The notes: generated from the sequence alone by a model not told the origin. DNA of 27,809 nt from Verrucomicrobiales bacterium (GCA_007125835.1 SLCJ01000208.1:1-27809), one strand, 5' to 3'; numbered from the stretch's first letter, positions 15,930-24,867 are shown. Translations and numbers: made by a program.

Positions 15930-16394
15930 TTGTGCCTTTGTGGCATGGGGAGGGGGTGTGGGGTGAACTTGCGGCGGATTTGGGCGCGGTTTCATCCGTT
16001 GTTGAGGAGGCCTGTGCCTTGCGGTAGGATGGAGCGGGATGAACTGGGTCGGTGGGGCGAGGGGGTGGCGGCGATGGCTTTGCAGGCGCGCGGGTATAAA
16101 GTGCTTTGTCGGAATTTTCGGGGGAGTCGCGGGGGGGAGGTTGATTTGGTGTGTCGCCATGGACAGGTTCTGGTGTTTGCGGAGGTGAAGACGCGGGCGA
16201 GCGGGAAGCATGGCCGCCCGGCCGATGCGGTGACCCGGAGCAAGCAGCATTTGGTGAGACGAGGGGCCAAGGAGTGGCTGTCCCGGCTATCGGTATCCGA
16301 GGTGCCCTGCCGTTTTGACGTGGTTGAGGTGGTTGTCGAATCAGGCGTTCGCCCGCGTGTAAATGTGATTGCCGGTGCGTTCGGGGATGCCTGA
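15930..16394 (+). CDS. yraN: UPF0102 (YraN) family nuclease-like protein
   Basis: This is a 154-residue protein if the TTG at 15930 is used. The core has GRWGEGVAAMALQARGYKVL, then GGEVDLVCRHGQVLVFAEVK, then CRFDVVEV. The Glu, Asp and EVK residues match the PD-(D/E)XK nuclease-like site of the YraN family, whose cellular role is not settled (DNA processing is suspected). A GGAGGA sequence stands 6 bp before the TTG, which is why this start is given. ATG at 15945 or 16029 would give shorter forms, and the last begins right at the conserved core. The gene stands alone between non-coding stretches. Confidence 0.85.
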   Translation: MCLCGMGRGCGVNLRRIWARFHPLLRRPVPCGRMERDELGRWGEGVAAMALQARGYKVLCRNFRGSRGGEVDLVCRHGQVLVFAEVKTRASGKHGRPADAVTRSKQHLVRRGAKEWLSRLSVSEVPCRFDVVEVVVESGVRPRVNVIAGAFGDA

Positions 16395-16868
16395 AGGCAC
16401 GAATTTTCGGTTGAGGTCAATGGTCGGAAAAAGGAGGAGGTATGGAAGATTTGCCGACAAACGAAAAAAGGCTTTTCCCACCATTCGCCGCGAAACCATT
16501 TGCGTCCCCATGCGCGAGACCGCTGAGCTCTTGTTTTGATCCAGCAAGCCATTCAGCTTGCGCAACGAATGGTTGGAATGGCTTCCGAGCTTGGCAATTC
16601 GGTGGTCGTCGGTTTTTGGCAGGACTTATTGCAAGCCGCATCATTTTTCACGAGTGACGCAATCACAGCGTCAATCTACGGGGATGGGAGCCACTGGGAT
16701 CCTGGCCAGCGTGTGTGCTGGAGCAGGTTGGAGAGCTGGTCCGGTTTGCGACCGCCCTCCGGGGTCGGGCATGCGGTTGCAAACCGCAGCCACTTGAGAA
16801 TGGGGAAAGATTGGGAAACGCTTCACGCGGTTCATTCATGCGGCGACCGATGATCGCTGCCTCGGGCG
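16395..16868. other. Non-coding stretch between yraN and glgP
   Basis: No supported gene lies in these 474 bp. A plus-strand frame from about 16536 reads LAQRMVGMASELGNSVVVGFWQDLL, which is protein-like but has no usual start (TTG only). It then runs into low-complexity reading, so it may be a decayed gene or chance. A REP-like inverted repeat is at 16743-16785. Confidence 0.5.
16743..16787. repeat. REP-like imperfect palindrome
   Basis: GGTTTGCGACCGC (16743-16755) and GCGGTTGCAAACC (16773-16785) pair with one mismatch around a 17-base loop. The right arm is itself palindromic (GCGGTT-GCA-AACCGC, 16773-16787). There is no T-run, so it is not a simple terminator. It fits the REP/BIME-like hairpins that RAYT proteins act on, and one RAYT gene lies about 1.4 kb away. 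Confidence 0.5.
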
Positions 16869-19439
16869 TCAATGGCTCCAGGTGATGAGGCGCAATTCGT
16901 GGGGTTGGAGGAGCAGTGGGTTGGTGGGGACAACGCGCACACAGAGGCCGAATGATCCTGAGTCGGTGGGTAGGATTTCGCCGCGGTAGCGGCATGTTCC
17001 ATCGGCGTCGGGACCGTCGATGCGTTCGAGAGCCATGGCCCGGGGTTTGATGATCTGGATGTCGTCGGTTTCGCCGAAATAGGCTTCGACCCGGACGTCG
17101 CCTGGAGCGAAGGAGCCGAGCCGTATGGTGGCTTGGACGGGCACGTAGGTGCCGACAGGAATATCCTTGGTGTCGGACACATCGAGCCCGGCATTGAGGA
17201 CGGCGAGTTGGTCCCATTTACTGCGGATGTTCTCCTTCCAGTCGGCGAGAGCGGTGGCGGAGGCGCCGTTTTTGGCGGCGAGTTTGCTGTGTCCGTTTGC
17301 TGCGGGCTCGTAGCGTTTTTCCATGTATTCGCGGACCATCCGTTCGGTGTTGAAAGCCGGGGTGACGGTGCGCATGGATTCCTTCATGATCTGGATCCAG
17401 GCCAGTGGCAACACGCCATCGGGTTTGGTGTAGTAGAGGGGGACGATTTGGTTTTCGAGGAGGCTGTAGAGGGATCCTGCATCGGTGGCGTCCTGCAGTT
17501 CCTGGGGGCCGCCGGTAATTTCCGGGCCGATGGCCCAGCCGTTGTTGCGGTTCCATGCTTCGCACCACCATCCGTCGAGCACGGAGAGGTTGATGCCGCC
17601 GTTTGGGGGGAGTTTCATTCCGGAGGTGCCGGAGGCTTCGAGAGGGCGCAGGGGGTTGTTGAGCCAGAGGTCGACGCCTTGGTAGAGGCGGCGGCCGATG
17701 TGTGCATCGTAGTCCTCAACGAAGGCGATTCTGTGGGCGAAGCCTTCTTTGCGGGTGAATTCGATCACCTTTTGGATGAAGGCCTTGCCGCCTTCGTCGG
17801 CGGGGTGCGCCTTGCCGGCGAAGATGAACTGGACGGGGCGTTCGGGGTGGTTGAGGAGGCGGCGCAGTCGTTCGGGATCGGAAAACAGAAGGGTGGCGCG
17901 TTTGTAGGTGGCGAAGCGGCGGGCAAAGCCGATGGTGAGGATATTGCGTTCGAGGATGTGTGCGGCGCGGCGGCGTTCTTCGGGTGGTTCGCCGTTGCGC
18001 TGGCGCTGGGCGAGAGCGCTTTCGCGGACGAAATCCACGAGGCGGCCTTTGAGGTCTTGGTGGACGCGCCAGAGGTCGGCATTGGGAATATCCTGGACTC
18101 GCCGCCAATATTCGGTGTTGCAGAGGTTGTCCTCCCAGTCGGGGCCGAGGTGTTTGTCGTAAAGAGCGGCGATTTCCGAGGCCAGCCAGGTGCGGGTGTG
18201 GATGCCGTTGGTGACGTGTGTGATGGGCACTTCGTGGACGGGGACGCCTTTCCAGACGCCTTTCCACATATTGCGGGAGACTTCGCCGTGGAGTTTTGAG
18301 ACGCCGTTGGAGTGGCGGCTCATGCGCAGGGCGAGGATGGTCATGGAGAAATCCGGTTCGGGGTCTTCGGTGGCCTGCCCGAAGGTGTAGAGATCCTCGA
18401 TTGAGACGCCCATGGCATTGGAGAAATCGCCGAAGTAGTGGCGCATCATGTTGAGGGGGAAGCTGTCGTTGCCGGCGGGCACGGGCGTGTGTGTAGTGAA
18501 CACGTTGGATGCGGCGACGATTTGGAGGGCGGAGCGGAAGCAGATGCCTTCGCCGCCAGCGACGAGCTGGCGGATGCGCTCGAGAGCGAGGAAGGCGCTG
18601 TGGCCTTCGTTCATGTGAAAAATGGCGGGTTCGATGCCGAGGGCCTGGAGTGCGCGCACGCCGCCGATACCGAGGATGATTTCCTGTTGGATGCGCAGTT
18701 CGTTATCACCACCGTAGAGCTGGGCGGTGACTTGGCGGTCTCCCGGGGCGTTTTCCGGCAGTTCGGTGTCGAGCATGACGAGGTTCACGCGGCCAACACG
18801 CATGATCCAGACCTTGACGGCGACGTGGCGGCCTGGCAGATCGACGTGGATGATCACGGGATCGCCGTTGTCGTGGCGGGCTTCACGGATTGGCAGGTGG
18901 TGGAAGTTCTGATCGAGTTCGACGGCGTGTTGCCATCCTTTGGCATCAATTTGTTGTTTGAAGTAGCCGTGGCGGTAGAGGAGGGTGACGCCGTAAAAAT
19001 CGAGGCCGAGGTCGCTGGCGGCTTTGCAATGGTCTCCGGCGAGGATGCCGAGGCCGCCGGAATAGATGGGGATGGACTCGTGGAATCCGAATTCGGCGGA
19101 GAAGTAGGCGATGGGTCCCTTGAGTTCGGATTTTCCGGCTCGTTCGGCCGCATAGGTGTCCTTCCGATCCATGTAGGCGCGGAAGCGGTTGCGTATGGTA
19201 GAGAGGGCGTGGAGGAAATCCTCGTCGCTGGCGAGGGCTTCGAGGCGGGCCTGTGAGGCCATTTGAAGCATGCGCACAGGCGAGTGGTTGGTTTGATTCC
19301 AGAGGTCGATGTCGATGGAGCGGAACAGCCTGCGTGCGGAGGGTTGCCAGGACCACCAGATGTTATAGGCGAGTTCACGGAGCGGCTCGAGTTTTTCCGG
19401 CAGGCGGGGAGTGACGTTGAAAGTGAGGTGTGGCTGCAT
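16869..19439 (-). CDS. glgP: Alpha-glucan (glycogen) phosphorylase
   Basis: This is an 856-residue GT35 phosphorylase that releases glucose 1-phosphate from glycogen or maltodextrins. It starts with the DUF3417 region (LRELAYNIWWSWQPSARRLF), then YFSAEFGFHESIPIYSGGLG. The pyridoxal-phosphate site is LEASGTSGMK, with the lysine near residue 609. A C-terminal beta-rich part ends LRLITWSH. It is of the long alpha-glucan phosphorylase subfamily (TIGR02094-like). The start MQPHLTFNVTPRLPEKL is used; the open frame before it is Arg/Pro-rich and unlike the family. It lies 86 bp after rsmI on the same strand. Confidence 0.95.
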   Translation of the reverse strand: MQPHLTFNVTPRLPEKLEPLRELAYNIWWSWQPSARRLFRSIDIDLWNQTNHSPVRMLQMASQARLEALASDEDFLHALSTIRNRFRAYMDRKDTYAAERAGKSELKGPIAYFSAEFGFHESIPIYSGGLGILAGDHCKAASDLGLDFYGVTLLYRHGYFKQQIDAKGWQHAVELDQNFHHLPIREARHDNGDPVIIHVDLPGRHVAVKVWIMRVGRVNLVMLDTELPENAPGDRQVTAQLYGGDNELRIQQEIILGIGGVRALQALGIEPAIFHMNEGHSAFLALERIRQLVAGGEGICFRSALQIVAASNVFTTHTPVPAGNDSFPLNMMRHYFGDFSNAMGVSIEDLYTFGQATEDPEPDFSMTILALRMSRHSNGVSKLHGEVSRNMWKGVWKGVPVHEVPITHVTNGIHTRTWLASEIAALYDKHLGPDWEDNLCNTEYWRRVQDIPNADLWRVHQDLKGRLVDFVRESALAQRQRNGEPPEERRRAAHILERNILTIGFARRFATYKRATLLFSDPERLRRLLNHPERPVQFIFAGKAHPADEGGKAFIQKVIEFTRKEGFAHRIAFVEDYDAHIGRRLYQGVDLWLNNPLRPLEASGTSGMKLPPNGGINLSVLDGWWCEAWNRNNGWAIGPEITGGPQELQDATDAGSLYSLLENQIVPLYYTKPDGVLPLAWIQIMKESMRTVTPAFNTERMVREYMEKRYEPAANGHSKLAAKNGASATALADWKENIRSKWDQLAVLNAGLDVSDTKDIPVGTYVPVQATIRLGSFAPGDVRVEAYFGETDDIQIIKPRAMALERIDGPDADGTCRYRGEILPTDSGSFGLCVRVVPTNPLLLQPHELRLITWSH

Positions 19440-19525
19440 GGTTGTGTGGGGGAATGTCTGCGCGGGCAGTGTGGTTGCCTGTGAAATGCTGATCCCGTAG
19501 ATCCCGTGGAACCAGGGATGGGGCG

Positions 19526-20287
19526 CTACTGTGGCGAGGGAGTTTCGCGGGTCAAGAACGAGGGGAGGTTGGCGGGAGCGACGAGTATGACGATTTCGCC
19601 TTTTGGGCTGGATTGGGAAAAGTGGTTGAGCAGCTCGGCGGTGGGGGCGCGGTGGAATGTTTCGAAGGTTTTCGAGATTTCGCGGGCGATGCAGCAGAGG
19701 CGTGCGGGGTCGAGTGAGGCGAGGATCTCGAGGGTGGAGAGGAGGCGGTGGGGGCTTTCGTAGAAAAGGGTGGTGGCGGTTTGTGAGGCGAGTGCCTCGG
19801 CGAGTGCTTTTTCGCGGCGTCCTTTGCGGATGGGCAGGAATCCGCGAAAATTGAACTCGGCGGCTGGCAGGCCTGAGCCGACGAGTGCGGCGGGGATGGC
19901 GCATGGGCCTGGCAGTATTTCGAAAGGGAGGTGGTGGAGGTGGCAGGCGGCGGCGAGTCGGTTTCCGGGATCGGAGATGCCGGGGGTGCCGGCGTCGGAG
20001 ACCACGGCGATTCGGGCTCCCTGGCGGACTCTGGCGATGATTTCCGGGATGCGCGCGGCCTCGTTGTGGCCGTGCAGGCTCAGGGTGGGGCGCGAGATGG
20101 AATGGTGTTGGAGGAGGCGGCGGGTGTGGCGCGTGTCCTCGCAGGCGATGAGGTCGGCGGCGCGGAGGGTATCGAGGGCGCGGAGGGTGATGTCGGCTAG
20201 GTTGCCGATGGGCGTCGGCACGAAGGAGACCCGTCCGGATTCCGCGCGGGCGTGTGGGCCGGCGGGTGGGGTGTCCGGTTTCACCAT
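19526..20287 (-). CDS. rsmI: 16S rRNA (cytidine1402-2'-O)-methyltransferase RsmI
   Basis: This 253-residue protein transfers a methyl group from SAM to the ribose of C1402 in 16S rRNA, near the decoding centre. The segments FVPTPIGNLADITLRAL, ACEDTRHTRRLL, VVSDAGTPGISDPG and YESPHRLLSTLE are the characteristic RsmI blocks. Its ATG overlaps the end of lptE by 7 bp, so translation is probably coupled. Length is normal. Confidence 0.95.
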   Translation of the reverse strand: MVKPDTPPAGPHARAESGRVSFVPTPIGNLADITLRALDTLRAADLIACEDTRHTRRLLQHHSISRPTLSLHGHNEAARIPEIIARVRQGARIAVVSDAGTPGISDPGNRLAAACHLHHLPFEILPGPCAIPAALVGSGLPAAEFNFRGFLPIRKGRREKALAEALASQTATTLFYESPHRLLSTLEILASLDPARLCCIAREISKTFETFHRAPTAELLNHFSQSSPKGEIVILVAPANLPSFLTRETPSPQ

Positions 20288-20805
20288 CCTTCGCTGATGT
20301 TGGTGACGATGCGCGAGGCGACGCGGTTGGCGGCCTCCGGGATGGCCTGGCGTTCAGCGTTCTGGTAGTTGGCGTCGATGAAAACGCTGGTTTCTCCGCG
20401 TTCGCTTCCGGCGCGGAGGATGCGACCTGTGTCGAGGTCGACGAGCCTGTATTCGACGATTACCCGCAGCCCGAGTTCGCGTGAGCGGAGCTGGTTGAAG
20501 CGGGCGGAGCGCAGTTGTCTTCTTTCGATGCGAACGATCTTGGCCTCGAGGACGGCGTCGGCATCGCCTTCGAGGGCGACGCGGTATGTGCCGTCTTCGG
20601 AGAGGCGGCTGATGATGGCGTTGGTGACGAGGGTGTCGATCCTGGGTTGCAGCGTTTCGTTCTTCACGTTCGGCACGGCGATGACGTTGACGTGGGCGAG
20701 GGCTGCGGGTTTGGCCGGGCCGAGGCGGTAGCCAGCGCAGGAGGTGGTGAGCAGTGCGGCGGCGAGCAGTGCGCCGAGGCGGAGGATGGCGGAGGGATGA
20801 CTCAT
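20281..20805 (-). CDS. lptE: LptE-family outer-membrane lipoprotein
   Basis: This 174-residue protein has a signal peptide and lipobox LTTSC, so the mature protein begins with a lipidated Cys followed by AGYRLGP. The block VIAVPNVKNETLQPRIDTLVTNAI matches LptE-type proteins, which plug the LptD channel and help insert lipopolysaccharide into the outer membrane. It ends inside the start of rsmI. It follows the TPR lipoprotein gene by 123 bp, in keeping with an envelope-biogenesis cluster. Confidence 0.85.
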   Translation of the reverse strand: MSHPSAILRLGALLAAALLTTSCAGYRLGPAKPAALAHVNVIAVPNVKNETLQPRIDTLVTNAIISRLSEDGTYRVALEGDADAVLEAKIVRIERRQLRSARFNQLRSRELGLRVIVEYRLVDLDTGRILRAGSERGETSVFIDANYQNAERQAIPEAANRVASRIVTNISEGW

Positions 20806-20928
20806 GGCGGCGGAGGCTGTGGGGTGGCGGGAGGTGCCCCCCGATCTTCGATAGTTAAGGCGCGGGACAGGCGCGGGTCAAGCACAGGAAGCGGACAGAG
20901 GCGGGAAATAATCCGGTGGGGGACGGGG

Positions 20929-22038
20929 TCATGACGGGTCGTCATCCAGTCGCATTTCGGGAGCCTGGCGGCGTGGGGTGGCCGACGGGCGGGGGCCGAC
21001 GAAGTCGTCGCGCTCGGCGACTGGGGTGTCGGTCTGCGGAGAGAAGTCGTCGCGCTCGGGGCGCGGTCCTGCAACGGCCTCCGCTCCGAGGGCGGCGAGG
21101 CGAGCGTTGGCTTTGTTCTGGAGTTCACCCGATGCGCTGCGCGCGACTTCGCGGTAGTAGAGAGCTGCGGCGCGGGGGCGGTTGGTGCGTTCGTAGAATT
21201 GAGCGACCTCGAAAGTTTCCCTGAGCTGCTGTTCGCCGATTCGGTTGATGCTGGTAAGCACTTCCTGTTCGCGTCCGCTGGCGGGGTTGTCGAGGAGGTA
21301 GTCTTCGAAGGCCTCGCGTGCGGCGGCGGCGGTGCTGCGATCGCGGTTGCGGCCTTCGGCCTGCTCGAGGAAGACGCGGGCGATGCGGAATTGGGCCTCC
21401 GCAGCTTCCGGGGTATCCGGGTTGGCATCGACGATGGACTGGAGCACGCTCACGGCCTGCCGCGGGCGGTTGTTTTCGAGATGGATTTCGGCGATGGCGA
21501 GGCGGGACCTTGCGGCGAGTGGGCTTCTCGGCTTGTTTGCGATGACGTTCTCGTAGATGGCGATGTTTTCGCTGGCGGAAATGCCGGTGGAAAGTCCGAG
21601 GAAGCGGCGGCTGTGTTTGCCGGCGCGGCTTTGTTCGGCGATCTCGAACTGAGCGTTGACTGCGGCACCGAAGCGCGGATCGGCCTTGTAGCGCTCGGCG
21701 AAAAGCTGGTAGGCTTCGGCGGCGCGTTTGGGGCGGCCGCCGGTGTGGTAGAGTTCGCCGGCGCGGAAGGCGGCGTCGGCTGCTCCCGTGGCCACGGGAT
21801 TGCGTCGTGCGGTTCTGAAGAGGCGTCGTGCTGCGGCGTTGTGGCGTCCGGCGGCGGCCATGGTTTCGGCCCGCTCGCGGGTGGCTGCCATTTCGGCATC
21901 GATTTCGGCCCGTTCTTCGGAGCCGGGCATCTCGACATTGGAACCGGAGCCCGTCGGAAACTGGTCGCGGACGGAAGCGCACGCGGGAAGGAGGAGGGCC
22001 GCTGCGGCGAAAGCGACGGCATGGCGCGGAAATCTCAT
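20929..22038 (-). CDS. TPR-containing outer-membrane lipoprotein (BamD-like)
   Basis: This 369-residue protein has a signal peptide and lipobox LLPAC. Helical TPR-like repeats run from about residue 40 to 330 (for example AAFRAGELYHTGGRPKRAAE, RSRLAIAEIHLENNRPRQAV, EAQFRIARVFLEQAEG). A Pro/Arg/Asp-rich tail repeats ERDDF twice. It resembles BamD and related YbgF-type lipoproteins but is longer than BamD (about 245 residues), so I do not assign a symbol. The start MRFPRHAVAF begins the signal peptide; the frame upstream is not conserved. It heads the minus-strand run lptE-rsmI-glgP. Confidence 0.8.
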   Translation of the reverse strand: MRFPRHAVAFAAAALLLPACASVRDQFPTGSGSNVEMPGSEERAEIDAEMAATRERAETMAAAGRHNAAARRLFRTARRNPVATGAADAAFRAGELYHTGGRPKRAAEAYQLFAERYKADPRFGAAVNAQFEIAEQSRAGKHSRRFLGLSTGISASENIAIYENVIANKPRSPLAARSRLAIAEIHLENNRPRQAVSVLQSIVDANPDTPEAAEAQFRIARVFLEQAEGRNRDRSTAAAAREAFEDYLLDNPASGREQEVLTSINRIGEQQLRETFEVAQFYERTNRPRAAALYYREVARSASGELQNKANARLAALGAEAVAGPRPERDDFSPQTDTPVAERDDFVGPRPSATPRRQAPEMRLDDDPS

Positions 22039-22163
22039 GGCACAAGCATACGGCAGCGTGGAGATGCGGTCAAGACGGCAGCGGGCGATTGGTTTTCCGG
22101 CAGTGGGGCGTTGCGGGACGAAGCGGGTGGTTGTTCGGGCGCGGATGAAAGGCGGAAAAAGCG

Positions 22164-22191
22164 TTGACGGAGGCATTGCACGGGGTATATT
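22164..22191 (+). promoter_or_regulatory. Sigma-70-type promoter of rpsT
   Basis: A -35 TTGACG (22164-22169), a 16-bp spacer and a -10 TATATT (22186-22191) lie about 38 bp before the rpsT start codon. The short leader shows no obvious Shine-Dalgarno. Confidence 0.75.
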
Positions 22192-22228
22192 TGCGGCCCA
22201 TTTCGTATTTTACCAACTCCGCAATTTC

Positions 22229-22498
22229 ATGGCCAACACCAAATCAGCCGCCAAACGCGCCCGCCAGACCGAGCGCCGCACCATTCGCAACAAGTCCGCG
22301 AAAACCCGCCTGCGCGGGTTGCGCAAGAAAGTCGCTACGGCGGTGGAGTCGGGTGACGAGGCGGCGGTGGCCGGTGCTCTGAATGCTTTTGTCTCGGCGG
22401 CCGATAGGGCGGGGAAAACGGGCTTGCTTCACCGCAAAACGGTGGACCGCATCAAGAGTCGTGCGGCTCAGGCTTGCGCGAAGGCGAAAGCTTCCTAA
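22229..22498 (+). CDS. rpsT: 30S ribosomal protein S20
   Basis: This 89-residue basic helical protein begins MANTKSAAKRARQTERRTIR and has KTGLLHRKTVDRIKSRAAQ near its end. These are the typical N-terminal and C-terminal blocks of S20, which binds the 5' domain of 16S rRNA. Length is standard. ATG at 22229 gives the conserved N-terminus. It has its own promoter and is followed by a likely terminator. Confidence 0.96.
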   Translation: MANTKSAAKRARQTERRTIRNKSAKTRLRGLRKKVATAVESGDEAAVAGALNAFVSAADRAGKTGLLHRKTVDRIKSRAAQACAKAKAS

Positions 22499-22506
22499 GC
22501 CATTTC

Positions 22507-22536
22507 GGCACTCGTAAGGCGAGAGGGTGCCCTTTT
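22507..22536 (+). terminator. Possible terminator after rpsT
   Basis: An imperfect stem pairs GGCA with TGCC and CTCG with CGAG around TAAGG, with a bulge, and is followed by CTTTT. It starts 9 bp after the rpsT stop. The T-run is short, so this is moderate evidence only. Confidence 0.4.
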
Positions 22537-22668
22537 CCCGGGACCGCGAACCGGATCCGTAGGCACATGTCGGTTTCCTGCTTTGGGGGCCGAAGGCGGA
22601 GGTTGGTTTGAAGAAATCCTCTGATTTTCCGCGTGCCATCTGGTGCAAAAGGGGTTACATCCTCCGCC

Positions 22669-24402
22669 ATGGGAATTCGGGAACAGCGGCGAAAGCGCCG
22701 GAGTTCGATCTCAATCGGGCGATGGCTTGGCTGGGCGAGCCTTTGCCTCGTCGTGCTGGCGTTGGCCGGTGTGGGATTTTTTTTCGTTTGGCTGCGCGGC
22801 TACCTGCACAGTGATGAATTCCGCTTGTTGTTGGAAGATCGGGCGGCGTCGCGAATGGGTGGGGAGTTGCGGGTAGATCCCTTGCGCTGGGAGCGTCTTG
22901 GGGTTTCAAGCGGTGGTGTGGAGGGGCGTGGCCGTGCGTTTTCGAGGCTGGAGGCGCGCGATGTGCGCGGCCGGGTTTCGTTGGAGGGGTGGCGCCGGGG
23001 CGCGTGGGTGCTGGAAGGAGTGCGTGCCGAATCGCTTGTGCTGGATTTCCGGGACGGTGGTGACAGCGTGCCGGATCAACTGGAGACCGGAGCCGAAGCT
23101 CAGTCGCCGGGGCGTCCTGGATTCTGGATGGCATTGCTGCCGGCGCGTGTGGAGGTGCCCGAGGTGGACGTGAGGCAGGCCAATCTGCGATTCGGCGGCG
23201 GCACCGATTTCCGGATTCTGGAAACCCACGCGCGAGCGCGCGTGCGCTCGGACGGCAGTCATGATTTGGATTTACGCGGGGGGTTTTTCCGTGTTGATCC
23301 CTTTCCCGGGGGACGCGGCGGCGAACGAATGTTCCGGCTTCGCGACGCGCGGGCGACGATTTCGCCGCAGGGGTTGTTTCTCTCCGAGGCGGTGGCGACG
23401 GATGAGAGCGGGGCCCGGCTTGCGGTTTCCGGCACCCACCCGGCCGGGGCAGGCACGACCGACTTGAGGCTCGAGACCCGGCTCGAGGATCTGCCGGTGG
23501 GCGAAGTGCTCGGGGGCGATTGGGCGTCGCGGGTTTTCGGGCGGCTCACAGTGGAGGCGCTGACCACGGAGTCCCGTTCTGCCGGAGGCGGGTTGCGGCA
23601 CGAGGGCACGGCGACACTGGCCGACGCGCGGTTTGTTTCCCCCCCGGCTCCGCGTCCTGCCGAGGGGGCCTGGATGGAGCAATTGGAGCAGGGGTGGCAG
23701 CGGTTCGCGGGGGTGGTGGTGCCGGTGCTTGGTGCCTATACCGACCGCACCCATCAGTTTCGGAATCTGGTGTTCGATCGCGCCTCGTGCCGATTTGTGA
23801 TTGACGGGGAGCTTTGGAAAATCTCTGACATCCAGCTCCAAAGCAGTGGCTTTCTCGCGGTGGAAGGCGGGCTCGTGGTCGAAGGGCGGAATTTGGACGG
23901 GACCTTGCAGGTGGGCGTGTCACGTTCCGCCTTGCTCGGGATTCCGGGAGCGGAGACGGCGGTATTCACCACCCGGAGGGACGGCCTGGTGTGGGCACCG
24001 GTTCGCGTGAGCGGCACTTTGGACAATCCGCAGGAGGATTTGACGGAGCGCCTGGTGGCTGCGGCTTCGGCGCGGATTTTCGAAGCGCTGCCTGGGCTGG
24101 ATGTGTTGGCGGCAGCTTGGGAAGGCGGGCTGGTACCTGCGGCTGGCGCTGCTCTGGATACAGCCGGAGGGTTGCTGGAACAGGGAGAGCGTGCCGTGCG
24201 CGATCTTGTCCCTCTGCCTGTCGATCCAGGGGCCCTGTTACCGCCAAACCCCTTGTTTCCCCCCGCTCCGCCACCAACGGGGAACGGGCGTGGCGGCCGA
24301 CCCGCGCCCCCCCGCGAACAATCCGGCAACGACAACAGGGATGACGGTGTCGATGAGGAAGCGGATCCTGCCGACCTGGAAGACCCGGGTGCGGACGGGT
24401 GA
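22669..24402 (+). CDS. AsmA-like membrane-anchored protein
   Basis: This 577-residue protein has a basic N-terminus, one membrane helix (about 21-42, SLCLVVLALAGVGFFFVWL) and a long beta-rich region outside the membrane. The segment LRVDPLRWERLGVSSGG and the late VWAPVRVSGTLDNPQEDL resemble AsmA/YhdP-type proteins, which carry lipids between inner and outer membrane. The tail is Pro-rich then acidic (from about residue 525). It has no close partner in the window; rpsT upstream has its own promoter and a possible terminator. AsmA-like is a fold-level call; a specific substrate cannot be given. The start at 22669 gives the standard basic N-terminus. Confidence 0.6.
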   Translation: MGIREQRRKRRSSISIGRWLGWASLCLVVLALAGVGFFFVWLRGYLHSDEFRLLLEDRAASRMGGELRVDPLRWERLGVSSGGVEGRGRAFSRLEARDVRGRVSLEGWRRGAWVLEGVRAESLVLDFRDGGDSVPDQLETGAEAQSPGRPGFWMALLPARVEVPEVDVRQANLRFGGGTDFRILETHARARVRSDGSHDLDLRGGFFRVDPFPGGRGGERMFRLRDARATISPQGLFLSEAVATDESGARLAVSGTHPAGAGTTDLRLETRLEDLPVGEVLGGDWASRVFGRLTVEALTTESRSAGGGLRHEGTATLADARFVSPPAPRPAEGAWMEQLEQGWQRFAGVVVPVLGAYTDRTHQFRNLVFDRASCRFVIDGELWKISDIQLQSSGFLAVEGGLVVEGRNLDGTLQVGVSRSALLGIPGAETAVFTTRRDGLVWAPVRVSGTLDNPQEDLTERLVAAASARIFEALPGLDVLAAAWEGGLVPAAGAALDTAGGLLEQGERAVRDLVPLPVDPGALLPPNPLFPPAPPPTGNGRGGRPAPPREQSGNDNRDDGVDEEADPADLEDPGADG

Positions 24403-24441
24403 TTCCGGGCAACGCAGCGGTGCACCGCCGTCCCCGGCGAC

Positions 24442-24867
24442 TCAATACAGGAGGGAAACGAACAATTCGTCAGGGATACGGGTGGGGTCGTCCCTTTCGA
24501 TGAGAAGCAGCACCCCTGGCGACAACAAGCTGCCGTGGTTCTCGAACTCGTCCAGCGCACCGAGCGCGGCGTCGAGACGGGCCAGCTCGTTTAGGCCGGC
24601 CGCCGAGTCCGGCGCATGGGGGATGGCGACCGATAGGATAAGGGCTGCTGCCGCAGCAAGCGCCGGGGCGCTGGCCCACAGACGCCTGACCGACGCGCCC
24701 TGATCGGGATTGGTGGCGCGGGCTACGGTGGCATCGGCGAAGCCATCGGAGGCGCGGGGCATTTGGAGATGGCTGGGAAGGAGATCCCAAGAGGCGTTGC
24801 CGACACCGCCGAGCCCGGTTGCGCCTACGGCCGATGCCGTGGAGGAGGCCTGATGTTGTGCAATCAT
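24442..24867 (-). CDS. Small single-helix membrane protein of unknown function
   Basis: This 141-residue frame has an N-terminal soluble part of about 65 residues, one membrane helix (ALAAAAALILSVAI, about 73-88) and an acidic C-terminal part ending in LFVSLLY. I do not recognise a family. It lies 79 bp downstream of the AraC regulator on the same strand and converges with the AsmA-like gene 39 bp away. The start at 24867 is the first ATG after the AraC stop. Its codon pattern and layout are plausible for a real gene, but no motif confirms it. Confidence 0.5.
   Translation of the reverse strand: MIAQHQASSTASAVGATGLGGVGNASWDLLPSHLQMPRASDGFADATVARATNPDQGASVRRLWASAPALAAAAALILSVAIPHAPDSAAGLNELARLDAALGALDEFENHGSLLSPGVLLLIERDDPTRIPDELFVSLLY

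Noticed and set aside
17133..18299. 388-residue plus-strand frame
   Set aside because: It is antisense to glgP, which has clear phosphorylase motifs.
19440..19904. N-terminal extension of the glgP frame
   Set aside because: It is Arg/Pro-rich, overlaps rsmI and is unlike any phosphorylase; the gene starts at 19439.
24417..24428. GCGGTGCACCGC palindrome between convergent genes
   Set aside because: It is a perfect 12-bp palindrome but has no T-run, so I do not call it a terminator; it is short enough to arise by chance in GC-rich DNA.
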